Counted from the stretch's first letter, positions 7,436 through 15,831 are shown. The stretch: DNA of 24,536 nucleotides from CAYZPB01 sp964480445 (GCA_964480445.1 CAYZPB010000010.1:1-24536); one strand, 5' to 3'. Numbers and translations are program-made. The notes: generated by a model not told the origin, from the sequence alone.

Positions 7436-7443
7436 TAAAGTAC

Positions 7444-7470
7444 TTAGCACTCAGAACGATGGAGTGCTAA
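7444..7470. promoter_or_regulatory. CIRCE operator (HrcA binding site)
   Basis: TTAGCACTC (7444-7452), nine bases, then GAGTGCTAA (7462-7470): a perfect match to the CIRCE consensus. It controls the operon that begins with its own repressor gene, hrcA, as in Bacillus and Clostridium. Confidence 0.98.
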
Positions 7471-7528
7471 TAAATTTAAGTTTGATAATTTTTATTGGCA
7501 AGTTTCTATTTGCGAGGAGGTGAGTTAC

Positions 7529-8569
7529 TTGCTATCAGAGAGACAGAAACTGATTCTACGAGCAATTATTGATGAATATATTAAGTATGCAGAGCCCGTC
7601 GGATCTCGTTCTATTTCCAAAATGGGTGATATTCCGTTTAGCTCAGCAACTATCCGTAACGAGATGGCAGATATAGAAGAGATGGGATATCTTGAACAAC
7701 CACATACATCGGCTGGGCGCATCCCATCTAATAAAGGTTATCGCTACTATGTTGATAACTTAATTAATCTACAAGAGCTTGTAGATTCGAAGAATTTATT
7801 AACAAATATTCGCCAGAATTTTGCTCAGAAGAAGAGTCAGTTCGAACAGGTACTTGAAGAAACGGCCAGTATTCTCTCAGATCTTACTACTTATACGAGT
7901 ATTGTAATGGGACCTGATCTTCATAATACTAAGTTATCAAAACTGGAAATTATACCGCTTAACGATATTAACATAGTGGTTGTTCTTGTGACGGATTCTG
8001 GACGTGTTGAAAGTCAGAGGATTGAGTTGCCGCAGGAGCTCACTTCTGAAGAAATTGAACGGCTAGTCAGAATCTTAAATTATCAGCTTGTTGGTACACC
8101 ACTTCATCAGCTTAAACAACGGATTGAAACGGAAATCCAGGAAGCTTATTTGCGGAATCTACATGATTATGAACGCGTGTCAGATATTATCAATGAGTTG
8201 TCGACAAAACTAGACTTAGAGCTTGAGAACAAAATATATCTAGGCGGCACTGCTAATTTACTCAACCAACCAGAGTTTAGTAATGTTGAGTCAATTCGCC
8301 GGCTCCTAGGCTTATTTCAGCACACAGATATAGTTAAACATCTACTAGAGACTGCAAATGAAGGAATTGAGGTGCGAATTGGACTGGAAGATGATATTGC
8401 TGGTACAAACAAACTGAGTATAATTACAGCTAGCTATCATGTTGGTGGCAGGCCGATGGGGACGATTGGAATTTTTGGTCCGACTCGGATGGATTATAAC
8501 CGGGTGATTAGAATTTTAGATGCTTTAACCGAAGACTATTCGGAATATATTTCACGCTATTTGAAGTAG
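7529..8569 (+). CDS. hrcA: Heat-inducible transcription repressor HrcA
   Basis: A 346-residue protein with an N-terminal winged helix (LSERQKLILRAIIDEYI, then PVGSRSI, SATIRNEMADIEEMGYL and PHTSAGRIPS) and a C-terminal GAF-like dimer domain ending ..GPTRMDYNRVI. HrcA binds CIRCE and releases it when GroE is busy with unfolded protein. I chose the TTG at 7529: AGGAGG (7515-7520) ends eight bases before it, whereas the in-frame GTG at 7520 overlaps that site and cannot be used. The start MLSERQ also matches the family. Eleven bases separate it from grpE. Confidence 0.97.
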   Translation: MLSERQKLILRAIIDEYIKYAEPVGSRSISKMGDIPFSSATIRNEMADIEEMGYLEQPHTSAGRIPSNKGYRYYVDNLINLQELVDSKNLLTNIRQNFAQKKSQFEQVLEETASILSDLTTYTSIVMGPDLHNTKLSKLEIIPLNDINIVVVLVTDSGRVESQRIELPQELTSEEIERLVRILNYQLVGTPLHQLKQRIETEIQEAYLRNLHDYERVSDIINELSTKLDLELENKIYLGGTANLLNQPEFSNVESIRRLLGLFQHTDIVKHLLETANEGIEVRIGLEDDIAGTNKLSIITASYHVGGRPMGTIGIFGPTRMDYNRVIRILDALTEDYSEYISRYLK

Positions 8570-8580
8570 GGGGTGTATGA

Positions 8581-9099
8581 ATGGCTGACAAGAAAGAAAA
8601 AGTGATGGAAGAGACAACCGAACTACAAGCTTTACAGTTGAAGAATGAGGCGTTGCAGGCAGAGAACGAAGCATTACAGGTCGAGAATGAGGAGCTAATA
8701 AACAAGCTGATTCGTGGGCAGGCAGATTTCGATAATTATCGCAAACGTACAGCACAGGAGAAGCAGGATATTGCAGACTACGTTATCGGTCAGTTCTTAG
8801 CAGGGTATTTACCAGTCTGGGATAATTTCGAACGAGCTGTTACAACAGCTAATCAAGACCCAGGCTGTGAAGGGCTGGCTGAGGGGATTGAGATTGTATA
8901 TCGGCAATTTAATGAGAAGCTGACCGTTGATGGCATAGTAGAGATAGCAGCTTCTGGGGAAGTTTTTGACCCAGAGTATCATCAAGCAGTAATGCAAGTG
9001 GAAGGCGGACCGACAGGGATGGTTGCTGATGTAATTCAAAAAGGTTATACCTTTAAGGAGAAAGTGATTCGTCCTGCGATGGTATCAGTATACAAATAA
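8581..9099 (+). CDS. grpE: Nucleotide exchange factor GrpE
   Basis: A 172-residue protein. Residues ~10-45 form the long coiled coil that dimerises GrpE; this one has an unusually regular LQALQLKNEALQAENEALQVENEEL heptad pattern, over about 35 residues. The GrpE core follows: ADFDNYRKRTAQEKQD, LPVWDNFERAV, and the C-terminal beta domain FDPEYHQAVMQ..G.V..V.QKGY..K.KVIRPAMV. GrpE releases ADP from DnaK. A GGGGGTG site precedes the ATG. Second gene of the CIRCE operon. Confidence 0.96.
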   Translation: MADKKEKVMEETTELQALQLKNEALQAENEALQVENEELINKLIRGQADFDNYRKRTAQEKQDIADYVIGQFLAGYLPVWDNFERAVTTANQDPGCEGLAEGIEIVYRQFNEKLTVDGIVEIAASGEVFDPEYHQAVMQVEGGPTGMVADVIQKGYTFKEKVIRPAMVSVYK

Positions 9100-9152
9100 A
9101 AATAGAAAACAAACAAAAATATTAAAAATATTAATGTAATGGAGGAGTATAA

Positions 9153-11000
9153 ATGAGCAGAGTAATTGGTATTGACTTAGGAACAACAAATTCATGTGTC
9201 GCAGTGATGGAGGGTGGGGAACCAGTCGTTATTCCTAATGCTGAGGGCAGCAGAACAACACCGTCAGTAGTAGCTTTTACTAAGGAGGGAGAGCGACTAG
9301 TTGGTGAGGTTGCCAAAAGACAGGCGATCACGAATCCGAACACAGTTCTTTCAATTAAAAGAAAAATTGGTACTAATTATGAGGTAGATATTGATGGAAA
9401 AAAATATTCGCCGCAAGAAATCTCCGCGATTATTTTACAAAAACTGAAAAAAGATGCAGAAAGCTATTTAGGCACAGCGGTAACTCAAGCCGTTATAACC
9501 GTTCCGGCATATTTTAGCGACAGCCAGAGACAGGCAACCAAGGATGCTGGACAAATTGCAGGGCTTGAAGTGCTAAGAATTATTAATGAGCCGACAGCAG
9601 CAGCACTTGCATATGGAATGGATAAGGAAGATGACCAAACGATTCTAGTTTTTGATCTGGGTGGTGGAACTTTCGACGTTTCTATTCTTGAGCTAGGAGG
9701 TGGGATTTTCGATGTTAAATCGACAAGCGGTGACAATAAACTAGGTGGAGATGATTTCGACCAAGTTATCGTGGACTATTTGGTTGCAGAGTTTAAAAAG
9801 TCTAATGGTATTGATTTAAGCCAAGACAAAATGGCTTTACAACGTTTACGTGATTCAGCTGAGAAAGCAAAAATGGATCTTAGTAGTGTACTTACATCTA
9901 ATATCTCTTTACCATTTATTACAGCTGATGCAGCTGGTCCGAAACACCTTGATATTACCTTAACACGTGCTAAATTTGATGAAATGACAGCAGGTTTAGT
10001 GGAAAAGACAATGGGACCATTACGCCGAGCAGTTAAGGATGCTGGCATTACGCCGAAAGAGATTAATAAAGTCATTCTTGTTGGTGGCTCTACGCGAATA
10101 CCAGCTGTACAAGAGGCTATCAAAAAGTTTACTGGGCAAGAGCCACATAAAGGTGTAAATCCTGACGAGGTTGTTGCACTTGGTGCGGCAATTCAAGGCG
10201 GTATTCTAGCTGGAGATGTTAAGGATATTGTTCTATTAGACGTAACGCCACTATCGCTGGGAATTGAGACGCTTGGTGGTGTCTTTACCAAGTTAATTGA
10301 GCGCAATACTACTATTCCAACAAGCAAATCGCAGACATTTTCCACTGCAGCAGACGGGCAGACCGCGGTCGACATTCACGTATTACAGGGCGAACGTGAG
10401 ATGGCTTCTTATAATAAGACGCTTGGTCGTTTCCAACTAACAGATATTCCGTCAGCACCACGTGGAATTCCGCAAATTCAAGTAACTTTTGATATTGACG
10501 CGAACGGTATTGTAAACGTATCGGCAAAGGATATGGGTACTGGTAAGAGTCAGAAGATAACGATTACTTCTTCCGGCGGTTTATCCGATGAGGAGATTGA
10601 GAAGATGATAAAAGAGGCTGAGTTAAATGCTGAAGAAGACAAAAAACGTAAGGAAGAAGTTGAAATACGTAACGAGGCAGATAGCTTAGTTTATCAGACA
10701 GATAAAACGATTAAAGACCTTGAAGATAAGGTAGAACAAACAGATATAGATAGCGCAAATGAAGCGAAGGAAGCACTGAAAACTGCACTAGAAGGCGAGG
10801 ATAGCGAAGCGATTAAGGCTGCATCAGATCGCCTAAGTGAGATAATCCAGCAGTTGTCGGTTAAATTATATGAGCAGGCGGCACAAGAGCAGGCAGCAGC
10901 AGAGGATGCAGCAGCAGACGATACAGATGAGGATGTAGTCGAGGCAGACTATGAGGATGTTGAGGAAGAAAAAGAAGATGAAGAAAAGGAAGAAGAATAG
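9153..11000 (+). CDS. dnaK: Molecular chaperone DnaK (Hsp70)
   Basis: A 615-residue protein. The phosphate-1 loop DLGTTNS is at residues 8-14, with VFDLGGGTFDVS, the ILVGGSTRIPAVQ adenosine region, the linker VVLLD-like IVLLDVTPLSLGIETLGG, and a substrate-binding domain then a helical lid. It lacks the ~24-residue insert near the N-terminus seen in Gram-negative DnaK, as expected for Firmicutes. The C-terminal tail is long and very acidic (about 20 of the last 25 residues are Asp or Glu, with Lys interspersed), longer than the usual short acidic end. A good GGAGG site lies before the ATG. Regulated by HrcA/CIRCE through the operon. Works with GrpE and DnaJ. Confidence 0.98.
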   Translation: MSRVIGIDLGTTNSCVAVMEGGEPVVIPNAEGSRTTPSVVAFTKEGERLVGEVAKRQAITNPNTVLSIKRKIGTNYEVDIDGKKYSPQEISAIILQKLKKDAESYLGTAVTQAVITVPAYFSDSQRQATKDAGQIAGLEVLRIINEPTAAALAYGMDKEDDQTILVFDLGGGTFDVSILELGGGIFDVKSTSGDNKLGGDDFDQVIVDYLVAEFKKSNGIDLSQDKMALQRLRDSAEKAKMDLSSVLTSNISLPFITADAAGPKHLDITLTRAKFDEMTAGLVEKTMGPLRRAVKDAGITPKEINKVILVGGSTRIPAVQEAIKKFTGQEPHKGVNPDEVVALGAAIQGGILAGDVKDIVLLDVTPLSLGIETLGGVFTKLIERNTTIPTSKSQTFSTAADGQTAVDIHVLQGEREMASYNKTLGRFQLTDIPSAPRGIPQIQVTFDIDANGIVNVSAKDMGTGKSQKITITSSGGLSDEEIEKMIKEAELNAEEDKKRKEEVEIRNEADSLVYQTDKTIKDLEDKVEQTDIDSANEAKEALKTALEGEDSEAIKAASDRLSEIIQQLSVKLYEQAAQEQAAAEDAAADDTDEDVVEADYEDVEEEKEDEEKEEE

Positions 11001-11026
11001 AGAGTTAATTAAGAGGGAGGAAACGG

Positions 11027-12193
11027 ATGAGCAAAAGAGACTACTATGAAGTATTAGGTGTTGATAAGAGTGCGTCACAAGATGAAATTAAGACAGCATA
11101 CAGAAAACTTGCTCGTCAGTATCATCCCGACGTTAGTAAAGAGGAAGATGCTGAAGCGAAGTTTATTGAAGTGCAAGAGGCTTACGACACTCTAAGCGAT
11201 GAACAGAAGAAAATGCAATATGATCAGTTTGGTCACGCTGGAGAACAAGCAGGCTTTGGCGCTGGTGCTGGAGGCTTTAGTGGTACTGGGGGCTTTACTG
11301 GTGCAGGTGGCTTTAGTGGCCAAGATTTTGGTGACTTCGGCGATATTTTTAATATGTTTTTCGGTGGTGGGCGAGGTCGCTCAAGTGATCCGAACGCACC
11401 ACGCCAAGGCGCCGATTTACAATATAATATGACAATTGAATTTACGGATGCTGTATTTGGCAAGGAGATTGAGATTACGATACCGCGCGAAGAGGACTGT
11501 GATATATGTGAGGGAACTGGTGCGAAAGTTGGCACTGAGCCGGAAATATGCTCCAATTGTCAGGGGACCGGGCAGGAAGAAGCAATTCAGAATACACCTT
11601 TTGGCAGAATTGTTAATCGACGAACTTGTACAGTCTGTAGTGGTACTGGCAAGATTATTAAAGAACCTTGTGAAACCTGTTCTGGTAGCGGGCGTGTTAA
11701 TAAGCGCAAAAAAATTAAAGTTAATGTACCAGCGGGTATAGATACAGGCTCGCAAATCAGGATTGCGAATGAAGGTGAGGCTGGAATTAATGGCGGCCCC
11801 GCAGGTGATTTATTTATTGTAATTCATGTAAAACCGCATAAGTATTTTAAGCGCGAGGGTAATGATATTTTATATAATTTGGATATATCCTTTGCGCAAG
11901 CAACTCTTGGTGATGAAGTTGAGGTTCCAACTGTCGATGGGAATGCAATGTTGAAAATACCTGCAGGAACGCAGACTGGAACGAGCTTCCGTATGCGTAA
12001 CAAAGGTGTTCCGCGCCTACGTTCGAGCGGGCGTGGGGACCAGTATGTTAAGGTGACACTTGTTACACCGACAAAACTTAACGAAGAACAGAAGGATTTA
12101 GTAAATCAATTAGCTAAATTAAGTGGTGAGACTTTAACACCAACTGATAAATCTTTTTTCAGCAAGGTTAGAGATAATATAAAAAATAAATAA
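11027..12193 (+). CDS. dnaJ: Molecular chaperone DnaJ (type I Hsp40)
   Basis: A 388-residue protein with all type I parts: J domain with HPD at residues 33-35; a G/F region (~75-115) that contains an 18-base tandem repeat; a zinc domain (~158-222) with four CxxCxGxG motifs (CDICEGTG, CSNCQGTG, CTVCSGTG, CETCSGSG); and a C-terminal substrate-binding domain. It stimulates DnaK ATPase and delivers unfolded proteins. 26 bases after dnaK; GAGGGAGGA precedes the ATG. Last of the heat-shock genes proper, followed by prmA. Confidence 0.98.
   Translation: MSKRDYYEVLGVDKSASQDEIKTAYRKLARQYHPDVSKEEDAEAKFIEVQEAYDTLSDEQKKMQYDQFGHAGEQAGFGAGAGGFSGTGGFTGAGGFSGQDFGDFGDIFNMFFGGGRGRSSDPNAPRQGADLQYNMTIEFTDAVFGKEIEITIPREEDCDICEGTGAKVGTEPEICSNCQGTGQEEAIQNTPFGRIVNRRTCTVCSGTGKIIKEPCETCSGSGRVNKRKKIKVNVPAGIDTGSQIRIANEGEAGINGGPAGDLFIVIHVKPHKYFKREGNDILYNLDISFAQATLGDEVEVPTVDGNAMLKIPAGTQTGTSFRMRNKGVPRLRSSGRGDQYVKVTLVTPTKLNEEQKDLVNQLAKLSGETLTPTDKSFFSKVRDNIKNK
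11273..11326 (+). repeat. 18-base tandem repeat in the dnaJ G/F region
   Basis: Three 18-base units begin with GGCTTT at 11273, 11291 and 11309, encoding GFSGTG, GFTGAG and GFSGQD. A related GGCTTT unit starts 21 bases earlier, at 11252. In-frame copy-number change here would lengthen or shorten the flexible linker without breaking the gene. Confidence 0.7.
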
Positions 12194-12223
12194 TAGTCAC
12201 AAAATATATGAGGAGGGTTTTCG

Positions 12224-13186
12224 ATGAGATGGTCTGAAATAACAGTCTATACTAGTCATGAGGCGATGCAGGCGGTTGCAGATTATCTTCACGATCTGGG
12301 CAGCGGCGGCGTAGTAATTGAGGATTCGAAAACCCCCTTTGCTGATTATAGCTATCAATATGGCGAGATTTATGATCTAAACCCTGTCGACTTTCCAGCA
12401 GAAGGCGTTTGTCTTAAAGCCTATTTTTTTAATGGAGATTCTAAGTCGAAGTTAGCAGATAGCAGAAGTATTGACGAGCTGATAGAGCTGATTAGGCGAG
12501 AATTAGAACGTTTGCAGGCACAAGGTATTGAAGTTGGCAGTGGTCAATTAGGCTTTGTTGAAGTGACCGAGGAGGATTGGGCGCATAGCTGGAAACAGTA
12601 TTATAAACCAGTTCAGGTTTCTGAACGTTTCTTAATTTCACCAACTTGGGAGCAGGCGTTGGTTAAGGAGAATCAACTATTAATTGAACTTGATCCGGGT
12701 ATGGCCTTTGGCACAGGAACGCACGCGACAACGGTACTTTCGATTAGGGCGCTGGAACAGGTAATAGCTGGTGGTGAGTCAGTAATTGATGTTGGTTGTG
12801 GCACTGGTGTGCTAAGTATCGCTGCTGCAAAATTGGGTTCTAACTCTGTCTTGGCGATTGATCTTGATCCCGTAGCGATAGCGAGCGCTCAACAGAACAT
12901 TGTCTTGAATCAAGTGAGCGAGCGGGTAACCGTGTCCGCAGGCAATCTTTTGCAGGGCTTAGAGAAGCTGGCAGATGTGATAGTGGCCAATATTCTGGCT
13001 GAGGTAATTTTACAGTTTACTGACGATGTTGTAGGCCTGCTTAAGCCGGGTGGTTATTTTATTGCTTCTGGGATTATTGAAACCAAAGCACAGCTTGTAG
13101 CAGAGCAGATTGAAAAAAGTGGAATGAAGATTATAAATCGAACGCAGGAACAGGGCTGGGTGACTTATATTGCACAAAAAGATTAA
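12224..13186 (+). CDS. prmA: Ribosomal protein L11 methyltransferase
   Basis: A 320-residue SAM-dependent methyltransferase. The N-terminal domain (~1-130) recognises L11; FVEVTEEDWAHSWKQYYKP and the DPGMAFGTGTHATT stretch are PrmA signatures. The SAM-binding motif I VIDVGCGTGVLSIAA lies near residues 187-200, and DVIVANILAEV is the active-site loop (NILA). It trimethylates L11 amino groups. Its position directly after dnaJ is standard for Firmicutes. A GAGGAGGG site lies before the ATG. The rRNA methyltransferase rsmE, which normally follows it, is absent. Confidence 0.96.
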   Translation: MRWSEITVYTSHEAMQAVADYLHDLGSGGVVIEDSKTPFADYSYQYGEIYDLNPVDFPAEGVCLKAYFFNGDSKSKLADSRSIDELIELIRRELERLQAQGIEVGSGQLGFVEVTEEDWAHSWKQYYKPVQVSERFLISPTWEQALVKENQLLIELDPGMAFGTGTHATTVLSIRALEQVIAGGESVIDVGCGTGVLSIAAAKLGSNSVLAIDLDPVAIASAQQNIVLNQVSERVTVSAGNLLQGLEKLADVIVANILAEVILQFTDDVVGLLKPGGYFIASGIIETKAQLVAEQIEKSGMKIINRTQEQGWVTYIAQKD

Positions 13187-13215
13187 ATTTAAAAGTCTAT
13201 TAAGGAATGGATTAT

Positions 13216-14568
13216 ATGAGTAGAAACAGAGTTGCCTTACACACACTAGGTTGTAAGGTAAATCATTATGAAACAGAAGCAATTAGTGAGCAGCTAACTG
13301 ATCAGGGTTACGAACGAGTAAACTTTGGTGAGTTAGCTGACCTTTATATTATAAACACTTGTACGGTTACAAATAATGCTGATCGCAAAAGTCGGCAGAT
13401 GATTAGACGTGCGATTAAACGAAACCCGCAAGCAACAATTGTCGTTATAGGTTGTTACTCACAGATAGCTATAGAGAAAGTCGCAAGTATTCCTGGGGTT
13501 GATTTCATTATCGGAACAGAACACAAAAACCAGGTGGCGGAGATGATTGTAAATTTTCAGGCGACGGCAACTGAACAGCAGCAATTAGGCTCTGATTCCA
13601 CAGCTATAATAAATGTAACCGATATTATGAAAATGCGTAATTATGAAGAATTATCTCTAACTAACTTCTCTGATCGCACGCGGGCAACAGTTAAGATTCA
13701 AGATGGCTGTAATAACTTTTGCACCTATTGTATTATCCCTTGGGCGCGTGGTTTATCACGAAGTAGAGATCCCGTTAACATAATAAACCAGGCTAAACAA
13801 CTTGCTTTAAATGGTTATAATGAAATCGTTCTCACTGGTATTCATACTGGAGCATTTGGTGAAGATTTAGCTAATTATAGTTTGGCAGAATTATTAAAAG
13901 ATTTAGAAACGATAGAAGACTTAAAAAGAATAAGAATTAGTTCAATCGAGGTTACTCAGATAAATGATGAACTTTTGGAAGTACTTGCTAAGTCAAAAAA
14001 AATATCAAAACATCTTCACATACCTTTACAGGCCGGTGATGATCGAATCTTAAGTGCGATGAGACGCAATTATGATACAAAACAATTTAGTGAAAAGCTG
14101 CTAGAGGTACGGAAAATATTACCAAATATTGCGATCACTACTGATGTTATTGCAGGTTTTCCAGGTGAAACAGAAGAAAATTATTTAAATGGATATAATT
14201 TTATTAAAGAAAGTAACTTTTCACAGCTCCATGTTTTTTCGTATTCAAAACGCTCAGGTACACCGGCGGCAAAAATGGATGGACAGGTCGCTGAAGAAGA
14301 AAAACATCAACGTGTAACTGAATTAATTGAATTATCTGATCAATTAGCGATTAGCTATAGAAATCAGTATCTGAATGAAAATTTGGAAGTTATTCCAGAG
14401 CAGTCAAATAGTGAAAGGATACCCCAAGGTTTTTTGGTCGGACACTCAGATAATTATATACCGCTGATTTTTAAAGCAGATGAAGATGTAATTGGACAAT
14501 TATGTTCGGTTAGATTGGATGAAGTTGAGTCAAATATTTGTAAGGGTACTTTTGTTCGGATTTTATAG
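13216..14568 (+). CDS. mtaB: tRNA (N6-threonylcarbamoyladenosine37-C2)-methylthiotransferase MtaB
   Basis: A 450-residue radical-SAM methylthiotransferase that converts t6A37 to ms2t6A37 in ANN-decoding tRNAs. It has the auxiliary-cluster Cys13 (in LGCKVN, typical of MtaB), Cys49 and Cys80; the radical-SAM motif C165-NNF-C169-TY-C172; and a TRAM-like C-terminal domain. The LGCKVN start separates MtaB from MiaB and RimO. I prefer the ATG at 13216 to the in-frame ATG at 13207, because AAGGA abuts the latter but is nine bases from the former. Its place after prmA fits the Firmicutes operon. Confidence 0.94.
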   Translation: MSRNRVALHTLGCKVNHYETEAISEQLTDQGYERVNFGELADLYIINTCTVTNNADRKSRQMIRRAIKRNPQATIVVIGCYSQIAIEKVASIPGVDFIIGTEHKNQVAEMIVNFQATATEQQQLGSDSTAIINVTDIMKMRNYEELSLTNFSDRTRATVKIQDGCNNFCTYCIIPWARGLSRSRDPVNIINQAKQLALNGYNEIVLTGIHTGAFGEDLANYSLAELLKDLETIEDLKRIRISSIEVTQINDELLEVLAKSKKISKHLHIPLQAGDDRILSAMRRNYDTKQFSEKLLEVRKILPNIAITTDVIAGFPGETEENYLNGYNFIKESNFSQLHVFSYSKRSGTPAAKMDGQVAEEEKHQRVTELIELSDQLAISYRNQYLNENLEVIPEQSNSERIPQGFLVGHSDNYIPLIFKADEDVIGQLCSVRLDEVESNICKGTFVRIL

Positions 14569-14592
14569 AAAAATTTTGAGGAGGGATTTTAA

Positions 14593-14937
14593 ATGATTCT
14601 AAGGGATTTAGGAGATTTAATTGGTAAAGAAAGAAGAGAGAAAGAAAGAGCTGAAGCAATGAGAATGTGTGCGCTTGGAATGGGTATCGCTGCACTTTTG
14701 GGTTTAGCAACAGGTATACTTATTGCACCTAAGTCAGGCAAAGAAACTCGACAAGATATAAAAGAGAAAGCGGCAAATACTATGGATCTGATCAAAAATA
14801 CAGTTGAAGATCAAATTTATATTATGAAAGATTCCTTAGCAGATGCTTGTGAAGAAACAAGTGATGCTATTAAGGAATCTCAAGCAAAAGTCAAAGAAAG
14901 CAAAAAAGAAGTCAAAAAGACAACTGAGAAAGATTAA
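14593..14937 (+). CDS. YtxH domain-containing membrane protein
   Basis: A 114-residue protein. After a charged N-terminus (KERREKERAEAMRM) comes one membrane segment at about residues 29-48 with the YtxH pattern GIAALLGLATGILIAPKSGKETR, followed by a long charged helix rich in Lys and Glu. YtxH proteins are general-stress membrane proteins of Firmicutes with unknown biochemical role. A GAGGAGGGA site precedes the ATG. It is followed by a DUF948-type gene, a common pairing, and lies 24 bases after mtaB. Confidence 0.85.
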   Translation: MILRDLGDLIGKERREKERAEAMRMCALGMGIAALLGLATGILIAPKSGKETRQDIKEKAANTMDLIKNTVEDQIYIMKDSLADACEETSDAIKESQAKVKESKKEVKKTTEKD

Positions 14938-14968
14938 GTAAATATATTTATTTAGGGAGAGATGTATT

Positions 14969-15427
14969 ATGTTAATTCAGTTTACATTGCAAGACCTATT
15001 GATCTTAATAGCATATCTAGTTGGGATTTCAGCAGGAATATTCCTGCTTGTAATACTTTGGAATATAAATAAAACTTTTGGTGTCGTGCGTTCTCTATTA
15101 GAAGATAATCAAGAAGAGATAAAACGGACTATCAATACAATACCTGGCACTTTTGAAAACTTAGAGAAAATTAGTGGTAACGTAAAAGAGGCTTCTGATG
15201 AATTGAAAGTTTCAGTTCCTGTTATTGTTAGGGATGTTGGAAGCATGAGTAAGGTTGCCAGGGACAAAGTAGAGCTCGCTGGAGCTGTGATGGATGATTT
15301 AGGTGCTGGAATAAGTGATTTTTGTAAAGTGTATAAAAAAGAGAAATCCGACTATATGGCTTATTTCCCTATCTTTAAAGATGTGTTTTTAACAATATAT
15401 AGTACTATTGCATCTAGAAAAAAATAA
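14969..15427 (+). CDS. DUF948-like single-pass membrane protein
   Basis: A 152-residue protein with one N-terminal membrane segment (~residues 8-30, DLLILIAYLVGISAGIFLLVI), then a long helical region (NINKTFGVVRSLLEDNQEEI..) that resembles the DUF948 proteins found beside YtxH. No catalytic motif is visible. A GGGAGAGATG site precedes the ATG. The pairing with YtxH suggests the two helical membrane proteins work together at the envelope; function unknown. Confidence 0.7.
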   Translation: MLIQFTLQDLLILIAYLVGISAGIFLLVILWNINKTFGVVRSLLEDNQEEIKRTINTIPGTFENLEKISGNVKEASDELKVSVPVIVRDVGSMSKVARDKVELAGAVMDDLGAGISDFCKVYKKEKSDYMAYFPIFKDVFLTIYSTIASRKK

Positions 15428-15466
15428 GCGTTAAAATAATTTAAGTTTAAGAAAGGGTGTTCCGTC

Positions 15467-15616
15467 ATGTGATGGACAATTGCCATAATCTTACTAGTTT
15501 TATGGTTGCTTGGTATCGTTACTTCAACCACTCTAGGTGGATTTATCCACATACTACTCGTACTTGCAGTAATCGTAGTTTTGATAAGGATAATCACAGG
15601 AAAAAAAATATTATAG
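15467..15616 (+). pseudogene. lmo0937-family small membrane protein, start-stop at codon 2
   Basis: The reading frame from ATG (15467) is ATG-TGA-TGG: a stop directly follows the start. From the TGG, 47 residues then match the lmo0937 family well: WTIAIILLVLWLLGIVTS, TLGGFIHILLVLAVIVVLIRI, two predicted membrane segments. The family normally starts M-L-W-T-I, so TTA-to-TGA at 15471 would explain it. AAAGGG sits nine bases before the ATG. No in-frame start lies between TGA and the first membrane segment. Either a genuine nonsense change, a sequencing error, or recoding. The rest of the frame is intact, arguing for a recent change or error. Confidence 0.65.
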
Positions 15617-15659
15617 ATAGAAGTTATTAAAGACTTTAACAAAAAAAGGATGATGCGAT

Positions 15660-15812
15660 TTGTTATGGCTAATTGCGATATTACTTTTCGTTTTATGGCT
15701 CCTTGGTTTAGCTACATCGGTTACTCTGGGAGGATACATACATATTTTACTGGCGGCAGCAGTCCTAGTAGTTATAATAAAAATAGTTATAAACTTTTTT
15801 AAAAAACAATAG
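15660..15812 (+). CDS. lmo0937-family small membrane protein (second copy)
   Basis: A 50-residue protein too short for routine ORF calling, reading (M)LWLIAILLFVLWLLGLA, then TLGGYIHILLAAAVLVVIIKI, closing with FFKKQ. Two hydrophobic segments at ~2-18 and ~25-45 flank the TLGGYIHI turn that marks the lmo0937 family. The only start in this frame after the TGA at 15651 is TTG at 15660, nine bases from AAAGGA. The family is named after a Listeria stress-related protein; function unknown. It follows the similar copy at 15467 as a tandem duplicate, in line with the YtxH and DUF948 genes ahead. Confidence 0.8.
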   Translation: MLWLIAILLFVLWLLGLATSVTLGGYIHILLAAAVLVVIIKIVINFFKKQ

Positions 15813-15831
15813 GATAAATAATTTTGATCAT

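Noticed and set aside
15467..15475. TGA read as Trp or selenocysteine in the lmo0937-like gene
   Set aside because: TGA ends the genes at 1441-1809, 20406-20927 and 22898-24310, and the family has Leu, not Cys or Sec, at this place. No selenocysteine stem-loop is evident.
15472..15630. A 52-codon alternative frame starting at the ATG that overlaps TGA (TGATG), and a similar one in the second copy from 15653
   Set aside because: Both lie in the same offset frame over the two duplicates, so the open frames follow from the duplication. The product is hydrophilic with no family features, while the other frame gives a clear lmo0937-type protein.
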